Origin: Natronorubrum bangense
GTDB taxonomy: Archaea > Halobacteriota > Halobacteria > Halobacteriales > Natrialbaceae
NCBI RefSeq assembly: GCF_004799645.1
Contig: NZ_CP031309.1
Span: 1-64,000 of the forward strand
Length of the DNA: 64,000 nt
Direction: 5' to 3'
Of the stretch, positions 29,377 to 40,701 are shown piece by piece (within the stretch, counting starts at the first letter, position 1; every line of letters starts with the position of its first letter). Position numbers and translations under genes: made by a program. The notes beneath the pieces are model-generated. The model had not been told where the DNA came from. It searched no databases and saw only the letters and a list, made by a program, of their open reading frames with translations.

Positions 29377-29448
29377 GGGCCCATAGCTCAGTGGTAGAGT
29401 GCCTCCTTTGCAAGGAGGATGCCCAGGGTTCGAATCCCTGTGGGTCCA
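29377..29448 (+). tRNA. tRNA-Ala (anticodon TGC)
   Basis: A 72-base cloverleaf starts GGGCCCATAGCTCAGTGGTA and ends GTGGGTCCA. The D-loop has GTGGTA, the anticodon arm is CCTCC TTTGCAA GGAGG with anticodon TGC, and the T arm contains GGTTCGAATCC. CCA is not encoded beyond the discriminator A. It lies in the 16S-23S spacer, the standard position for tRNA-Ala in haloarchaeal rRNA operons. Confidence 0.98.
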
Positions 29449-29600
29449 TGACTCGTACCGGTCACAGATCCGTGCCCTTAAGTGGGAGACGGGATTGTGA
29501 TCGAGTACGACTGAACTGATGCACCACCCCGCGTAAGTGTGGGTGGGAAGGGTCAATGCAGGCCGGCCGTCTACCGGCGTGCAGATGAGACCGTGTGTAC

Positions 29601-29639
29601 GTGTAGTCCAGGCGTCCACTGGACCCGTTCCCGGGTCAC
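29601..29639 (+). other. 5' arm of the 23S rRNA processing stem
   Basis: GTGTAGTCCAGGCGTCCACT and GGACCCGTTCCCGGGTCAC pair with 32614-32652 after 23S (reverse complement TGTAGTCCAGTTTGCGTCC, GGACCCGTTCTCGCGTCAC). Unequal internal bulges suit a bulge-helix-bulge cleavage site. Confidence 0.72.
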
Positions 29640-29675
29640 TATAACGTTGCGACTTTGTCGCAACGCCGATCCGAT

Positions 29676-32590
<2,915 letters not shown>

Positions 32591-32613
32591 TTCATATCAC
32601 ATCGCATTGGATC

Positions 32614-32652
32614 CGTGACGCGAGAACGGGTCCGGACGCAAACTGGACTACA
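32614..32652 (+). other. 3' arm of the 23S rRNA processing stem
   Basis: GTGACGCGAGAACGGGTCC followed by GGACGCAAACTGGACTACAC is complementary to the arm at 29601-29639 and closes the 23S precursor stem. Confidence 0.72.
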
Positions 32653-32675
32653 CATACACTCGGTCAGAGAGACCA

Positions 32676-32716
32676 CCGATTACGGTTTGACGACGGTTCG
32701 ATTCCGTTGATCGGCG
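32676..32716 (+). ncRNA. tRNA-like element before the first 5S rRNA
   Basis: A mini-tRNA shape: CCGAT (32676) pairs with ATCGG (32710) as an acceptor-like stem, enclosing a T-arm-like hairpin GACGG TTCGATT CCGTT. There is no anticodon arm. In Haloferax volcanii the 5' end of 5S rRNA is made by tRNase Z acting on a tRNA-like element at this position; this fits that description. Confidence 0.65.
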
Positions 32717-32838
32717 TTACGGCGGCCACAGCGGCGGGGTTCCTCCCGTACCCATCCCGAACACGGAAGATAAGCCTGCCTGCGTTCCGGCGAGTACTGG
32801 AGTGCGCGAGCCTCTGGGAAATCCGTTTCGCCGCCTCC
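32717..32838 (+). rRNA. 5S ribosomal RNA, copy 1
   Basis: A 122-base archaeal 5S rRNA from TTACGGCGGCCACAGCGG to CGTTTCGCCGCCTCC. Helix I (GGCGGC with GCCGCC), CCCATCCCGAACACGGAAGA and GAGTACTGGAGTG are intact. It lies about 125 bases after 23S and is preceded by a tRNA-like processing element. It differs from copy 2 at only a few positions. Confidence 0.97.
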
Positions 32839-32871
32839 ATTCATATCGCGTGATACCCAGATGGGTATCGA

Positions 32872-32912
32872 CCGACAGTGGGCTGACGGCGGTTCGATTC
32901 CGCCGGTCGGCA
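32872..32912 (+). ncRNA. tRNA-like element between the two 5S genes
   Basis: Same architecture as the first element: CCGAC (32872) pairs with GTCGG (32906) around the hairpin GGCGG TTCGATT CCGCC. It follows a small stem GATACCC AGAT GGGTATC that may end copy 1. Stem sequences differ from the first element but pairing is kept, which supports a conserved structure. Confidence 0.65.
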
Positions 32913-33034
32913 TTACAGCGGCCACAGCGGCGGGGTTCCTCCCGTACCCATCCCGAACACGGAAGATAAGCCCGCCTGCGTTCCGGCGAGTACTGGAGTG
33001 CGCGAGCCTCTGGGAAATCCGTTTCGCCGCTTTC
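32913..33034 (+). rRNA. 5S ribosomal RNA, copy 2
   Basis: A second 5S rRNA of 122 bases. Relative to copy 1, base 5 is A instead of G and its helix I partner is T instead of C, a compensatory change that keeps pairing; one T-to-C change lies in AAGCCCGCC, and the 3' end is CTTTC instead of CCTCC. It should fold normally and is followed after 16 bases by a strong terminator. Confidence 0.96.
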
Positions 33035-33050
33035 ATTCATACTTCATTTA

Positions 33051-33087
33051 CCGCAGACAGCTACAGCTGTAGCCGTCTGCGGTTTTT
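33051..33087 (+). terminator. rRNA operon terminator
   Basis: CCGCAGAC-AGCTACAG and CTGTAGC-CGTCTGCGG form a near-perfect stem of about 15 base pairs, followed by TTTTTG. It ends the operon after the second 5S gene. Confidence 0.8.
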
Positions 33088-33147
33088 GTATTTATGACAA
33101 ATGCTAGTCTTATTTTCATATAAGCCATATTCAGCAACGATATCTTC

Positions 33148-33600
33148 TCAGTACGCGGCCGGTCCATCATCACCATCAAAACAGTGACATAGATTTCCGG
33201 ATTCTGTCCGAATCGGTAAGCGTTGCACAAGGCGATGGAGGAAGGCTTCTGGCGAGCATACGGCATGTATGCCGATCGCACTGCGAACGTTAGACGACGG
33301 TGCGTGGATCAGCGTCAACGATTCTCGCCAGGTGAGCGTAAGCGACGTCTGGACACTTTCTCGAGGGGTGTTTTGTAACTGCGAACCTGCGTACGTTCTT
33401 CTCGAGGGGTTTCTTGATGTTCGTGTCGTTCCGGTTGATTCAGACTTGCCAACCCGGTTAGCTGCTTCTTCAAGCGTATCTCTTTCATAGAGATTCTTCA
33501 CGAAGGTAAGACGGCGGATGACCTTGGACCGTCCGCCTCAGTCAGGAGTCGATCAAGGTCCTCATCAGAAAGATGTCGAACAACATCCTTTCGACGATCG
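33148..33600 (-). pseudogene. IS630-family transposase, 5' relic
   Basis: On the minus strand the N-terminal helix-turn-helix of an IS630 transposase can be read: LYERDTLEEAANRVGKSEST, after scattered remains of its usual leader around 33520-33590. The frame then shifts and no catalytic DDE region follows, so only a 5' fragment is left. The copy is not the same type as the intact element at 25304 because the equivalent block there reads NVSLGDTDKMAARRVGASQP. The following interval to 34247 has no gene; it is AT-rich near 33930-34070 and probably contains the promoter of the rhodanese gene. Confidence 0.55.
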
Positions 33601-34247
33601 CTGCTCACTGTTCATCAGTCATCTCACTCCAGCCCCAAAACTTCTCTCACGTACTAGAGCAGGTTCGCGGCGCTCGTCTCCGAACGAAACACTTCAACTG
33701 GGAACATAGTTGGGTGATGCCGACGCATCACCCTTGCCCGCTACGCTTTCACAGCGCCAGCTCTGTTCGACCAACAATCTGCTTCCGAAGAGCGATTCTC
33801 GAAGTAGACAATGGACGCCGCTCTTCGGATTTATGATGAAGGTGAAGGGCCGTTGTTGGCCCACGAGCAGTCGGTGATTACTGCTCGTAAGAGGTGAATA
33901 CGTTCAACGGCAGTTGTTTATTTGTGCGATGTGAATATTAGCATAATGGTTTAGTATTCGAACGCCTAACATTGAGAAAATGATCTACCACAGAGTTAAT
34001 TACTACAGTTCTTAATTTGATATAATATTTGATAGATACAATCCCCATCGCGGCTTAGGAAGGTGAAATTATTGCGGGAACAAGTATCGGATTACATGGG
34101 TGTGCGTGTAAAGAGATTCGCAATATTTCCGTAAGTTGGTAAGCTAACGATCGAATCAATGTGAAAGCAGTTCGTGATCGTAGCTGTGGTTGGATCGGGG
34201 ACGAAAGAATTGTATATGCGGACGCACTAATCCGCTATAGACCAGCC

Positions 34248-35351
34248 ATGGCGGATAACCACACTAAAGCCGCACTCGAGGATTTGCCGCCGAGCTCAAA
34301 ATTTATTTATAAAACACTCGAAGACGCCGGCCCAATGACACTTAAGGGATTGACGGAGGAGACGATGCTCTCTTCGCGAACGGCGCGATATGGGCTGGAT
34401 CAACTCGACGAAGCTGATCTTATCGATTCATCTCCTGCGCTTCACGATGGGCGCCAGACTTGCTACAAACTCAATACCGATTCTTGCGGTGCTGGGAGTG
34501 ATACCGGATCCTCAGTTCTTGTTTCGCCGGAGTGGGTGGAAGACCGCCTCTCGGAATTTGAACAGGACGATCCGGAACTTCGACTTGTAGAGGCAGACGC
34601 CGAGTACGATCAGGGACACATCCCAGGGGCTATCCAGGTCGATATCCTCGGTGATCTTGTCGACGTTGATGGCTGTGGAGTCGCTGACAAGCGGTGTTTC
34701 GAAAAGTATGTCGGTGCGCGTGGAATCACACAAGAGAGTACGGTCGTAATCTACAGCACCCACCACAATCAGTATGCGGCGTATCTCTACTGGCTCTTCA
34801 AGTATTATCGCCACACCGACGTTAGACTCCTCGATGGTGGAAAGCAACGGTGGACCGAGTCTGGCTATCCGATGACGACTGAAGAGCCTGAGATAACTCC
34901 ACAGGAGTACAGCGCACACGCTCCCGATGAGCGGATTCGTGCCTATCGAGCTGACATCGAAACGGCGCTCGCACAGGATGTCGCTATCGTTGACGTACGC
35001 TCCTCACCGGAGTATCATGGTGATATAACACAACCGCCAAACAAGGATCTGCCCGAGGCTCGCACTGCAGGTCATATCCCAGGCACGATCCACATAACGT
35101 GGTCTGAGGTAATTGACGAAAACGGACAGTTCAAAGATCAATCAACGCTCGAGCAACTGTTCCGAAACCACGGTAGCACCCCCGAGACGGAGACCATCGT
35201 CTACTGCCATGTCGGGGAACGATCGTCGATCGTCTGGTTTGTGCTCTCAGAACTGCTCGAGTACCAGATAGTTTCTAACTACGATGGCTCGTGGATCGAG
35301 TGGGGGAACCTGATCAATGCGCCAGTCGAATCCGATACCGAAGAGTCCTAG
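34248..35351 (+). CDS. HTH-domain sulfurtransferase (tandem rhodanese)
   Basis: A 367-residue protein with three parts. Residues 10-75 are a winged helix-turn-helix (MTLKGLTEETMLSSRTARYG). Residues about 90-210 are a first rhodanese domain whose active-site loop lacks Cys (VVIYSTHHNQYAAY), as is normal for the first half of thiosulfate sulfurtransferases. Residues about 230-355 are a second rhodanese domain with catalytic Cys at about 320 in YCHVGERSS, the CxxGxR-type loop of thiosulfate:sulfur acceptor enzymes. It would transfer sulfane sulfur between thiosulfate or persulfide and a thiol. The HTH suggests sulfur-responsive DNA binding, or a protein interaction. I chose ATG 34248; the frame is open upstream to 34161. 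It is the first gene of the sulfur module. Confidence 0.88.
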   Translation: MADNHTKAALEDLPPSSKFIYKTLEDAGPMTLKGLTEETMLSSRTARYGLDQLDEADLIDSSPALHDGRQTCYKLNTDSCGAGSDTGSSVLVSPEWVEDRLSEFEQDDPELRLVEADAEYDQGHIPGAIQVDILGDLVDVDGCGVADKRCFEKYVGARGITQESTVVIYSTHHNQYAAYLYWLFKYYRHTDVRLLDGGKQRWTESGYPMTTEEPEITPQEYSAHAPDERIRAYRADIETALAQDVAIVDVRSSPEYHGDITQPPNKDLPEARTAGHIPGTIHITWSEVIDENGQFKDQSTLEQLFRNHGSTPETETIVYCHVGERSSIVWFVLSELLEYQIVSNYDGSWIEWGNLINAPVESDTEES

Positions 35352-35643
35352 CGGGTTCGAAGCGAGCGTTTGAACTGCTTGAAAACCACCTGTGAATATC
35401 CGCTGTGGACGTAGCCTATAGTAGCTACTGGCCGTCACGGCATACCTATTCGCCCGACGGGAGCGCGGCCAGTGCGGTGGGTGTGTCAACCGGTTCAGTT
35501 GTTACTATAGCCAGCAACTGCCACGTCGACGCGACGGATGACTAGGCAATATTTTCGGTATAATCGTCGCTTCGCTCTTTCTCACACAATTGTTTCTCAA
35601 AGACGTGTGTTTAGATGCCCTAGACTGTAATATTCATGTGTAC

Positions 35644-36816
35644 ATGGTTAAAATAGCCATACTGGGTGCCGGTTCCGGCGGAGCCATGACGGCAAATATC
35701 CTCCGTCGCAAACTGGATGACGACGAAGCTGAGATCACTGTAGTTGATAAAAGCACTGACCACTTCTATCAGCCGTCGTTCTATCTGGTTCCGTTCGGGT
35801 ACCTCGAGCCTGACCAGTCTCGGAATATCAATGACCTTCTTAAGCCGGGTGTCGAGTTCGTTCACGACGCCGTAACGGGTGTCGACCCTGACGGACAGAC
35901 CGTTTCCCTCGCGGACGGTGACGAACTCGAGTACGATTATCTCGTTGTTGCGACTGGCCACCGACTCGATCCGAGCGCGATGCCCGGATTGACCGAGGCT
36001 TGGGAAGACCACGACGATGTCTACCCGTTCTACCACTACGAGGCGGCGCTCGAGATGCGCGACGCACTCGAGAACTTCGACGGGGGGACGTTCCTCGTCA
36101 CTCAGCCCGACACGCCGATCAAGTGTCCTGGCGCGCCGCTGAAGATGGCGATGCTCGCGGAGGACTACTTCCAGCGACAGGGCATTCGTGACGATGTCGA
36201 GGTCATCATGACGCGAAACGCCGAACACCACTTTGGTGTCCAGCCGTATCGTGACAAGCTCTACGAGATCTGGAACGACCGTGATATCGAGTTTAAGGAG
36301 AACTTCTCGGTCGAAAAGGTCGACCCCGACGCGGGCGTCGTCTACGGTGCGGACGGTGAAGAGATCGAATACGATCTCTACGCACCAGTTACCCCGCAGT
36401 TCGGCCAGGAGCCGATCACCGACAACTCGCCGCTGACCGAGGGCTCCGAGGATGGCGAGTACGTCACCATCGATCAGCACACGTGCCAGCACGATGAGTA
36501 CGACAACGTCTTCGCGCTGGGTGACTGTGAGAACGCACCCCACTCCAAGACGGCCGCAGCCGCCCGCAAACAGGCCCACATCGTCGGCAAGAACCTCACG
36601 TCGGCTATCCGTGATATGCCCCTGCGCGCAGAGTACGACGGCTACGCTGCCTGTCCACTACTGACGAAGAAGGGGAAGGCCCTGATCGCCGAGTTCGATT
36701 ACGAGGGCCCCATCTCTGCGCCTGTCGAGAGCAAGATGAACTGGATCATGGACGTCAACGTCCTTCCATCCGTCTACTGGGATGCCTGGATGAAAGGCTA
36801 CGACCCCCTTCCGTAA
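35644..36816 (+). CDS. sqr: sulfide:quinone oxidoreductase (SQR)
   Basis: A 390-residue FAD enzyme of the SQR family that oxidises sulfide to sulfane sulfur and reduces membrane quinone. FAD-binding GAGSGGAMTA lies near the N-terminus, VVATGHRLDP in the middle, and FALGDCENAPHSKTAAAARK near the C-terminus. Catalytic cysteines expected in SQR are Cys161 (PIKCPGAP) and Cys337 (YAACPLLT); Cys281 (HTCQHDEY) may be a third. Membrane attachment is peripheral through the C-terminal amphipathic part (MNWIMDVNVLPSVYWDAW). The start at 35644 places the FAD motif at the N-terminus; longer frames upstream add unrelated residues. The next gene begins three bases after its stop codon, so the two are co-transcribed. 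Confidence 0.92.
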   Translation: MVKIAILGAGSGGAMTANILRRKLDDDEAEITVVDKSTDHFYQPSFYLVPFGYLEPDQSRNINDLLKPGVEFVHDAVTGVDPDGQTVSLADGDELEYDYLVVATGHRLDPSAMPGLTEAWEDHDDVYPFYHYEAALEMRDALENFDGGTFLVTQPDTPIKCPGAPLKMAMLAEDYFQRQGIRDDVEVIMTRNAEHHFGVQPYRDKLYEIWNDRDIEFKENFSVEKVDPDAGVVYGADGEEIEYDLYAPVTPQFGQEPITDNSPLTEGSEDGEYVTIDQHTCQHDEYDNVFALGDCENAPHSKTAAAARKQAHIVGKNLTSAIRDMPLRAEYDGYAACPLLTKKGKALIAEFDYEGPISAPVESKMNWIMDVNVLPSVYWDAWMKGYDPLP

Positions 36817-36819
36817 ACA

Positions 36820-37665
36820 ATGGCACAGAAAGATCAATCGGTCGACGGCGACTTCGATGGCACCGCCTTCGAGTCCGCCGAAGTAAACAAACTCGCTCGG
36901 ACGCTCGAGGAAAACGACGAGGAACTCGCGGAACTCCTCGAACTCCTCGTCGTTGTCCAGGACCTCTCCGAGGATCTTGCGCCAGAACTTCGCGAGGCCG
37001 CACACGACTCTCGGGAGCCGATCGCGGAGTTACGTATGGCCTTGGAGAGCGAGGACACGCTCGTCCTCGTCCAGCGTGTCGGTGAGAACGCTGACATGCT
37101 CGTCGAACTCCTCGAAACGCTCGAGGTTGCAGACGACCTCGTGAGCGATCTTGCTCCGGAGTTTCAGACGATCGTTCGCGAGAACCGTGAGACGCTCGCT
37201 CGACTGCGGGTTGCCTTGGAGCGCGAGGAGACGCTCGTCTTGCTCGAGCGACTCGGTGAGAACACCGACACGCTCATCGAGTTGCTCGAGTTGCTCGACG
37301 TCACCTACGACCTAGCCGAAGACATCATCCCGGAGGCCGTCAACGTCGCTCGTGAGAACAGAAAACCGATCGCGGAGCTGCGGATGATGGTCGCCGGCTT
37401 CGCCAGCACCTATGCTGAGGCCGACCTCGAGCCACACCAGCTCGGACAGAACCTCGGAAACATGCTCGTGCTCGGCTGCAAACTCGGCGATGAGGAACTC
37501 ATCGACGCCGTCGAGTCGGGGCTCGGTGCATTCACCGAAGAGGAACCGCCGAAGAAGGTCGGTATGTTTGGGATGCTCGGTGCGCTTCGAGACGACGATG
37601 TCAAACAGGGACTCGGTGTGCTCATCGAGTTCCTCCGACGCATGGGTGCCTCGAAAGCGAAGTGA
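36820..37665 (+). CDS. DUF1641 protein, SQR partner
   Basis: A 281-residue all-helical protein. An approximately 60-residue unit recurs three times: the blocks LEENDEELAELLELLVVVQD, VGENADMLVELLETLEVADD and LGENTDTLIELLELLDVTYD, each followed by a linker ending in PEL/PEF/PEA, the charged stretch EAAHDSREPIAELRMALE or its equivalent. This is the DUF1641 pattern (leucine-rich amphipathic helices). The C-terminal third (HQLGQNLGNMLVLGCKLGDE) differs. DUF1641 proteins are regularly encoded next to SQR-like flavoproteins; membrane docking or scaffolding of SQR is an inference. The gene lies three bases downstream of SQR. Confidence 0.88.
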   Translation: MAQKDQSVDGDFDGTAFESAEVNKLARTLEENDEELAELLELLVVVQDLSEDLAPELREAAHDSREPIAELRMALESEDTLVLVQRVGENADMLVELLETLEVADDLVSDLAPEFQTIVRENRETLARLRVALEREETLVLLERLGENTDTLIELLELLDVTYDLAEDIIPEAVNVARENRKPIAELRMMVAGFASTYAEADLEPHQLGQNLGNMLVLGCKLGDEELIDAVESGLGAFTEEEPPKKVGMFGMLGALRDDDVKQGLGVLIEFLRRMGASKAK

Positions 37666-37893
37666 CCGACCACGGGTCGAATGACTTAGAGCGCCTCCCG
37701 GAGCCGATCGGGACGCTCGACCGAATTGGTTGCCACTTTTTTGCTGGCCGTGGTGTGTGTATGGTACTCTATAGTATGTCACTCGAAAATAGCAGAGGGA
37801 TTTTTTCACCATTCTCCGCTCTTCTCTTCGGAATACGAAAAAATATCTTTTTGAAAAGGGATTATAGTTGCTAGGGTCCTAACCGTAGATGTA

Positions 37894-38568
37894 ATGTCCG
37901 AAGACGAAAGCGACACGAGTGGATTTCCGCTTATTGGGGATCAGTTCCCTGAACTCGAGGTAGAAACGACGCACGGATCCAAGACGATCCCTGACGACTA
38001 CGAGGGTCAGTGGTTCGTCCTCTTTAGCCACCCTGGCGACTTTACGCCGGTCTGTACAACTGAGTTCGTCGGCTTCGAGCAGCGACGTGAGGAGTTCGAA
38101 GCACTCAACGCTGAACTGATCGGTCTCTCGATCGACCGCGTTCACTCCCACATCAAGTGGACCGAGTGGATCGACGAAGAACTCGACGAGGATATCGGCT
38201 TCCCGATCATCGCCGACGAGAGCGGCGACGTCGCCGACGCGCTCGGTATGGTCCACCCTGGACAGGGCACCTCGACGGTTCGCGCCGTCTTCATCGTTGA
38301 CCCCGAGGGAGTTACCCGTCAGGTTCTCTACTACCCCAAGGAGATCGGCCGCAACGTCGACGAAGTCCTTCGCTCGCTCGAGGCACTCCAGACCTCTGAC
38401 GAAGAAGGTGTCGCGCTGCCGGCTAACTGGCCAGAGAACGACAACTTCGGCGACAAGGCGCTGCTTTCGCCACCAGGAACCGTCGACGAGGCGGAAGCGC
38501 GGACGGCCGAGGCTAGCCAGGAGGGGTATGAGTCGTACGATTGGTGGTTCACGCTGAAAGAGATTTAA
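37894..38568 (+). CDS. peroxiredoxin (1-Cys, Prx6 type)
   Basis: A 224-residue thiol peroxidase of the Prx6 subfamily. The peroxidatic motif is PVCTTE with Cys54, within the conserved HPGDFTPVCTTE stretch. The conserved catalytic Arg region (STVRAVFIVDPEG) is present. No second cysteine occurs, so the enzyme is 1-Cys and needs an external thiol or reductase. The long C-terminal arm (about residues 160-224, ALPANWPENDNFGDKALL) is typical of Prx6 decameric archaeal enzymes. It follows DUF1641 by about 230 bases that end in an AT-rich promoter (37840-37870). In this context it may remove H2O2 or persulfides; substrate specificity is not readable. Confidence 0.9.
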   Translation: MSEDESDTSGFPLIGDQFPELEVETTHGSKTIPDDYEGQWFVLFSHPGDFTPVCTTEFVGFEQRREEFEALNAELIGLSIDRVHSHIKWTEWIDEELDEDIGFPIIADESGDVADALGMVHPGQGTSTVRAVFIVDPEGVTRQVLYYPKEIGRNVDEVLRSLEALQTSDEEGVALPANWPENDNFGDKALLSPPGTVDEAEARTAEASQEGYESYDWWFTLKEI

Positions 38569-38899
38569 AGCCACCCGATCGCGTCACATCAACTCATCTC
38601 CTGAGGAGCATGCCGTCTGGCTATCGGACTCGCACTCGCGATCGTCCGTGCTGATGGACTGTCCCTCCTCGACATCAAGAGCCTGGGTTTCGAATACACG
38701 GTACTCGTGGGCTACCTGTGCCGTTCAACGGAGCAGACCCTGGTTCTAATCCGATTTCGACGCGACAAACCACGATCCGTTCCGTTTTGCCACCACAGAG
38801 AGTCTGTCCGACGGATCGGATCTCCCGTTTTGAGTACTCAGTACTCAATCTAGTGGCAGCTCCTTGCTAGACCTCTGCACTGCCCAGTGACGTCTAATC
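38569..38899. other. non-coding interval
   Basis: About 330 bases between the peroxiredoxin gene and a convergent hypothetical gene. No gene, tRNA or clear hairpin seen. A repeat GAGTACTCAGTACTCAATC lies at about 38832-38850. Confidence 0.4.
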
Positions 38900-39226
38900 T
38901 CAGACTGCCGCGTTTTGTTTGATGTATTCTACGACAGTTTCCTCTGAGATATCGTTCCGTCCCGTTACGGTCATGATCAGTGCGGTCCCAGCCGGGGTGA
39001 CGTCGGCTTCGGCGAGTGCGAGGGCTTCTGCCTCGGCGTCTGAAAGATCGTGTTCGTAGTACAGTTCGTTGATCCGGTCGTGGTGTTGCTGGACGAGTTC
39101 GAGTGCAAGCTGTTTCGTCGACTCCTCGTTCTGATCGTCGACAGCGAGGTGAACACCATCAGCCGCCAGTTGGTTGAGCTGTTCGGATAACTGGAGGGAG
39201 TCACTGCTATCGGTAGCGTCTGACAT
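38900..39226 (-). CDS. hypothetical acidic protein
   Basis: A conserved-looking small protein of 108 residues of no recognised family. It is helical throughout: an N-terminal acidic Ser-rich part (SDATDSSDSLQLSEQLNQLA), LALELVQQHHDRINELYYEH and DLSDAEAEALALAEADVTPA, ending in TVTGRNDISEETVVEYIKQN. The upstream frame to 39385 has no coding character, so the ATG at 39226 was chosen. It stands opposite to the surrounding sulfur genes and is divergently transcribed from the thioredoxin-reductase-like gene with about 190 bases between starts. A role in the sulfur module cannot be inferred. Confidence 0.6.
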   Translation of the reverse strand: MSDATDSSDSLQLSEQLNQLAADGVHLAVDDQNEESTKQLALELVQQHHDRINELYYEHDLSDAEAEALALAEADVTPAGTALIMTVTGRNDISEETVVEYIKQNAAV

Positions 39227-39420
39227 ACGCAAAACTCGGTAGAGGAGATACTTATATGCTTTCGATGGGTCCCATTGGCCGTTGTCGCCGGTGAACTGAT
39301 CAGAACCCTCGTCCAATCTGCGCTCCAGTTGTCTGTCAGGAGCGCGGTTGCTCCTCTTTGTGTGTGAAACGTACGCTGAAGACACATTTTTATCCGCCGG
39401 TCAACAGCCTCTAAGCACGA

Positions 39421-40485
39421 ATGCACACGGAAAACGGGTTTGACTACGACGTTGCGGTCGTCGGCGGTGGGCCAGCCGGCCTGACGAGTGCGCTCTACAC
39501 CACGCGGCTGGGGCTCGATACGATTGTCATCGATCGTGGCGGCGGTCGCGCAGCGATGATGCGCGAGACGCACAACGTCATCGGAATCGGCGAGGAAATA
39601 TCCGGAAACGAACTGTTACAGACCGCTCGAGAACAGATTCAGGGCTACGGGGCGGAGTACCAGCGAGGGCTCGTCGAGGACGTTACGCCACTCGGCGACG
39701 ATGTGGACGACGGCTACCGTGTGTCGACGGGTGAGGAGAGCTACGATGTCTGTCGCGTCGTCCTCGCAATGGGCTTTACTGACAACCGCCCAGAGCCGCC
39801 GCTGCCCCCGACTGGCAGGGGATTGCACTACTGTCTCCACTGTGACGCGTACATGTTCGTCGACAACCCAGTCTACGTGATGGGGACCGGCGATGCTGCC
39901 GCATACGTCGCGATGATTATGCTGAACTACACCGACGACGTGGATCTCCTCACCCGTGGCGAAGAGCCCGAGTGGAGCGACGACACCGCCACGATGCTCG
40001 AGCATCACCCCGTCGACGTCGTCACCGCAGAGATCACCGGGATGAACAAAGGCGAGAACGGCTGGCTCGAGTCGTTCGAGTTCGACGATGGGCAGGTCCG
40101 AGCGTACAGTGGCGGCTTCCCGATGTACGGCTCTGACTATCACGACGATATCGTCGACTCGCTCGATCTCGAGCGCACCGACGATGGAGCCGTCGCCGTC
40201 GACGAGCACGGCCAGACCTCCGTTGCGGGAGTGTACGCGGTCGGCGATCTCACGCCCGGTCACAACCAGATCCCAGTCGCGATGGGTGAGGGAGCAAACG
40301 CGGGGATCGCCATCCACAAAGAGTTGCGGGCGTTTCCGCGATCGCTCGAGGAAATCGAAGCACAGGGAAGCGTTACGGATGCGGACGTTCCGTCGATCTC
40401 GTCGACTCTTGCGTCGACGGCTGTCGACCACGAGAGTAACGCCGGCGCCTCTGACGACCGGTCCAAGACTGCTGCTGACGACTGA
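39421..40485 (+). CDS. thioredoxin-reductase-like flavoprotein
   Basis: A 354-residue FAD enzyme of the thioredoxin reductase family. FAD-binding VVGGGPAGLTSAL lies at residues 13-25. The redox pair Cys138-Leu-His-Cys141 lies in YCLHCDAYMF, matching CATCDG of canonical TrxR. The second nucleotide-binding site is VMGTGDAAAY, lacking the GGGDSA and HRR residues typical for NADPH, so the cofactor may be different. The C-terminus ends with GVYAVGDLTPGHNQIPVAMG, the FAD-binding end, then an acidic extension. Its partner could be the peroxiredoxin two genes upstream (1-Cys Prx needs a reductant) or a thioredoxin. The gene is monocistronic and intact. Confidence 0.88.
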   Translation: MHTENGFDYDVAVVGGGPAGLTSALYTTRLGLDTIVIDRGGGRAAMMRETHNVIGIGEEISGNELLQTAREQIQGYGAEYQRGLVEDVTPLGDDVDDGYRVSTGEESYDVCRVVLAMGFTDNRPEPPLPPTGRGLHYCLHCDAYMFVDNPVYVMGTGDAAAYVAMIMLNYTDDVDLLTRGEEPEWSDDTATMLEHHPVDVVTAEITGMNKGENGWLESFEFDDGQVRAYSGGFPMYGSDYHDDIVDSLDLERTDDGAVAVDEHGQTSVAGVYAVGDLTPGHNQIPVAMGEGANAGIAIHKELRAFPRSLEEIEAQGSVTDADVPSISSTLASTAVDHESNAGASDDRSKTAADD

Positions 40486-40701
40486 ACGCAGCGACTGGAT
40501 CCGATCTCTCTCGAGTAGTTTGACCTGTTTTCGACTGTCACTGCTGCCCTCGGTTCGGCGATCGAGAAGCAGATCTCTCCAGCCAGTGGTGGCGGCAACT
40601 TATGCAGATTCTTTCCGGCAGACGACCTGTGGTGCTCCGAAGGGAACAATTATTCTGGGTGCTCGAACCCTTAATATTGGACATCTCAAAGGCTCTCTCG
40701 T

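Noticed and set aside
32676..32912. T-arm-like hairpins as possible tRNA genes
   Set aside because: No anticodon arm or D-arm and only about 40 bases; a tRNA-like processing element fits better.
32680..33040. Two minus-strand frames of more than 100 codons repeating CSGWVREEPRRCGRR-type peptides
   Set aside because: They are translations of the antisense of the tandem 5S genes; the peptide repeat simply reflects the 5S duplication.
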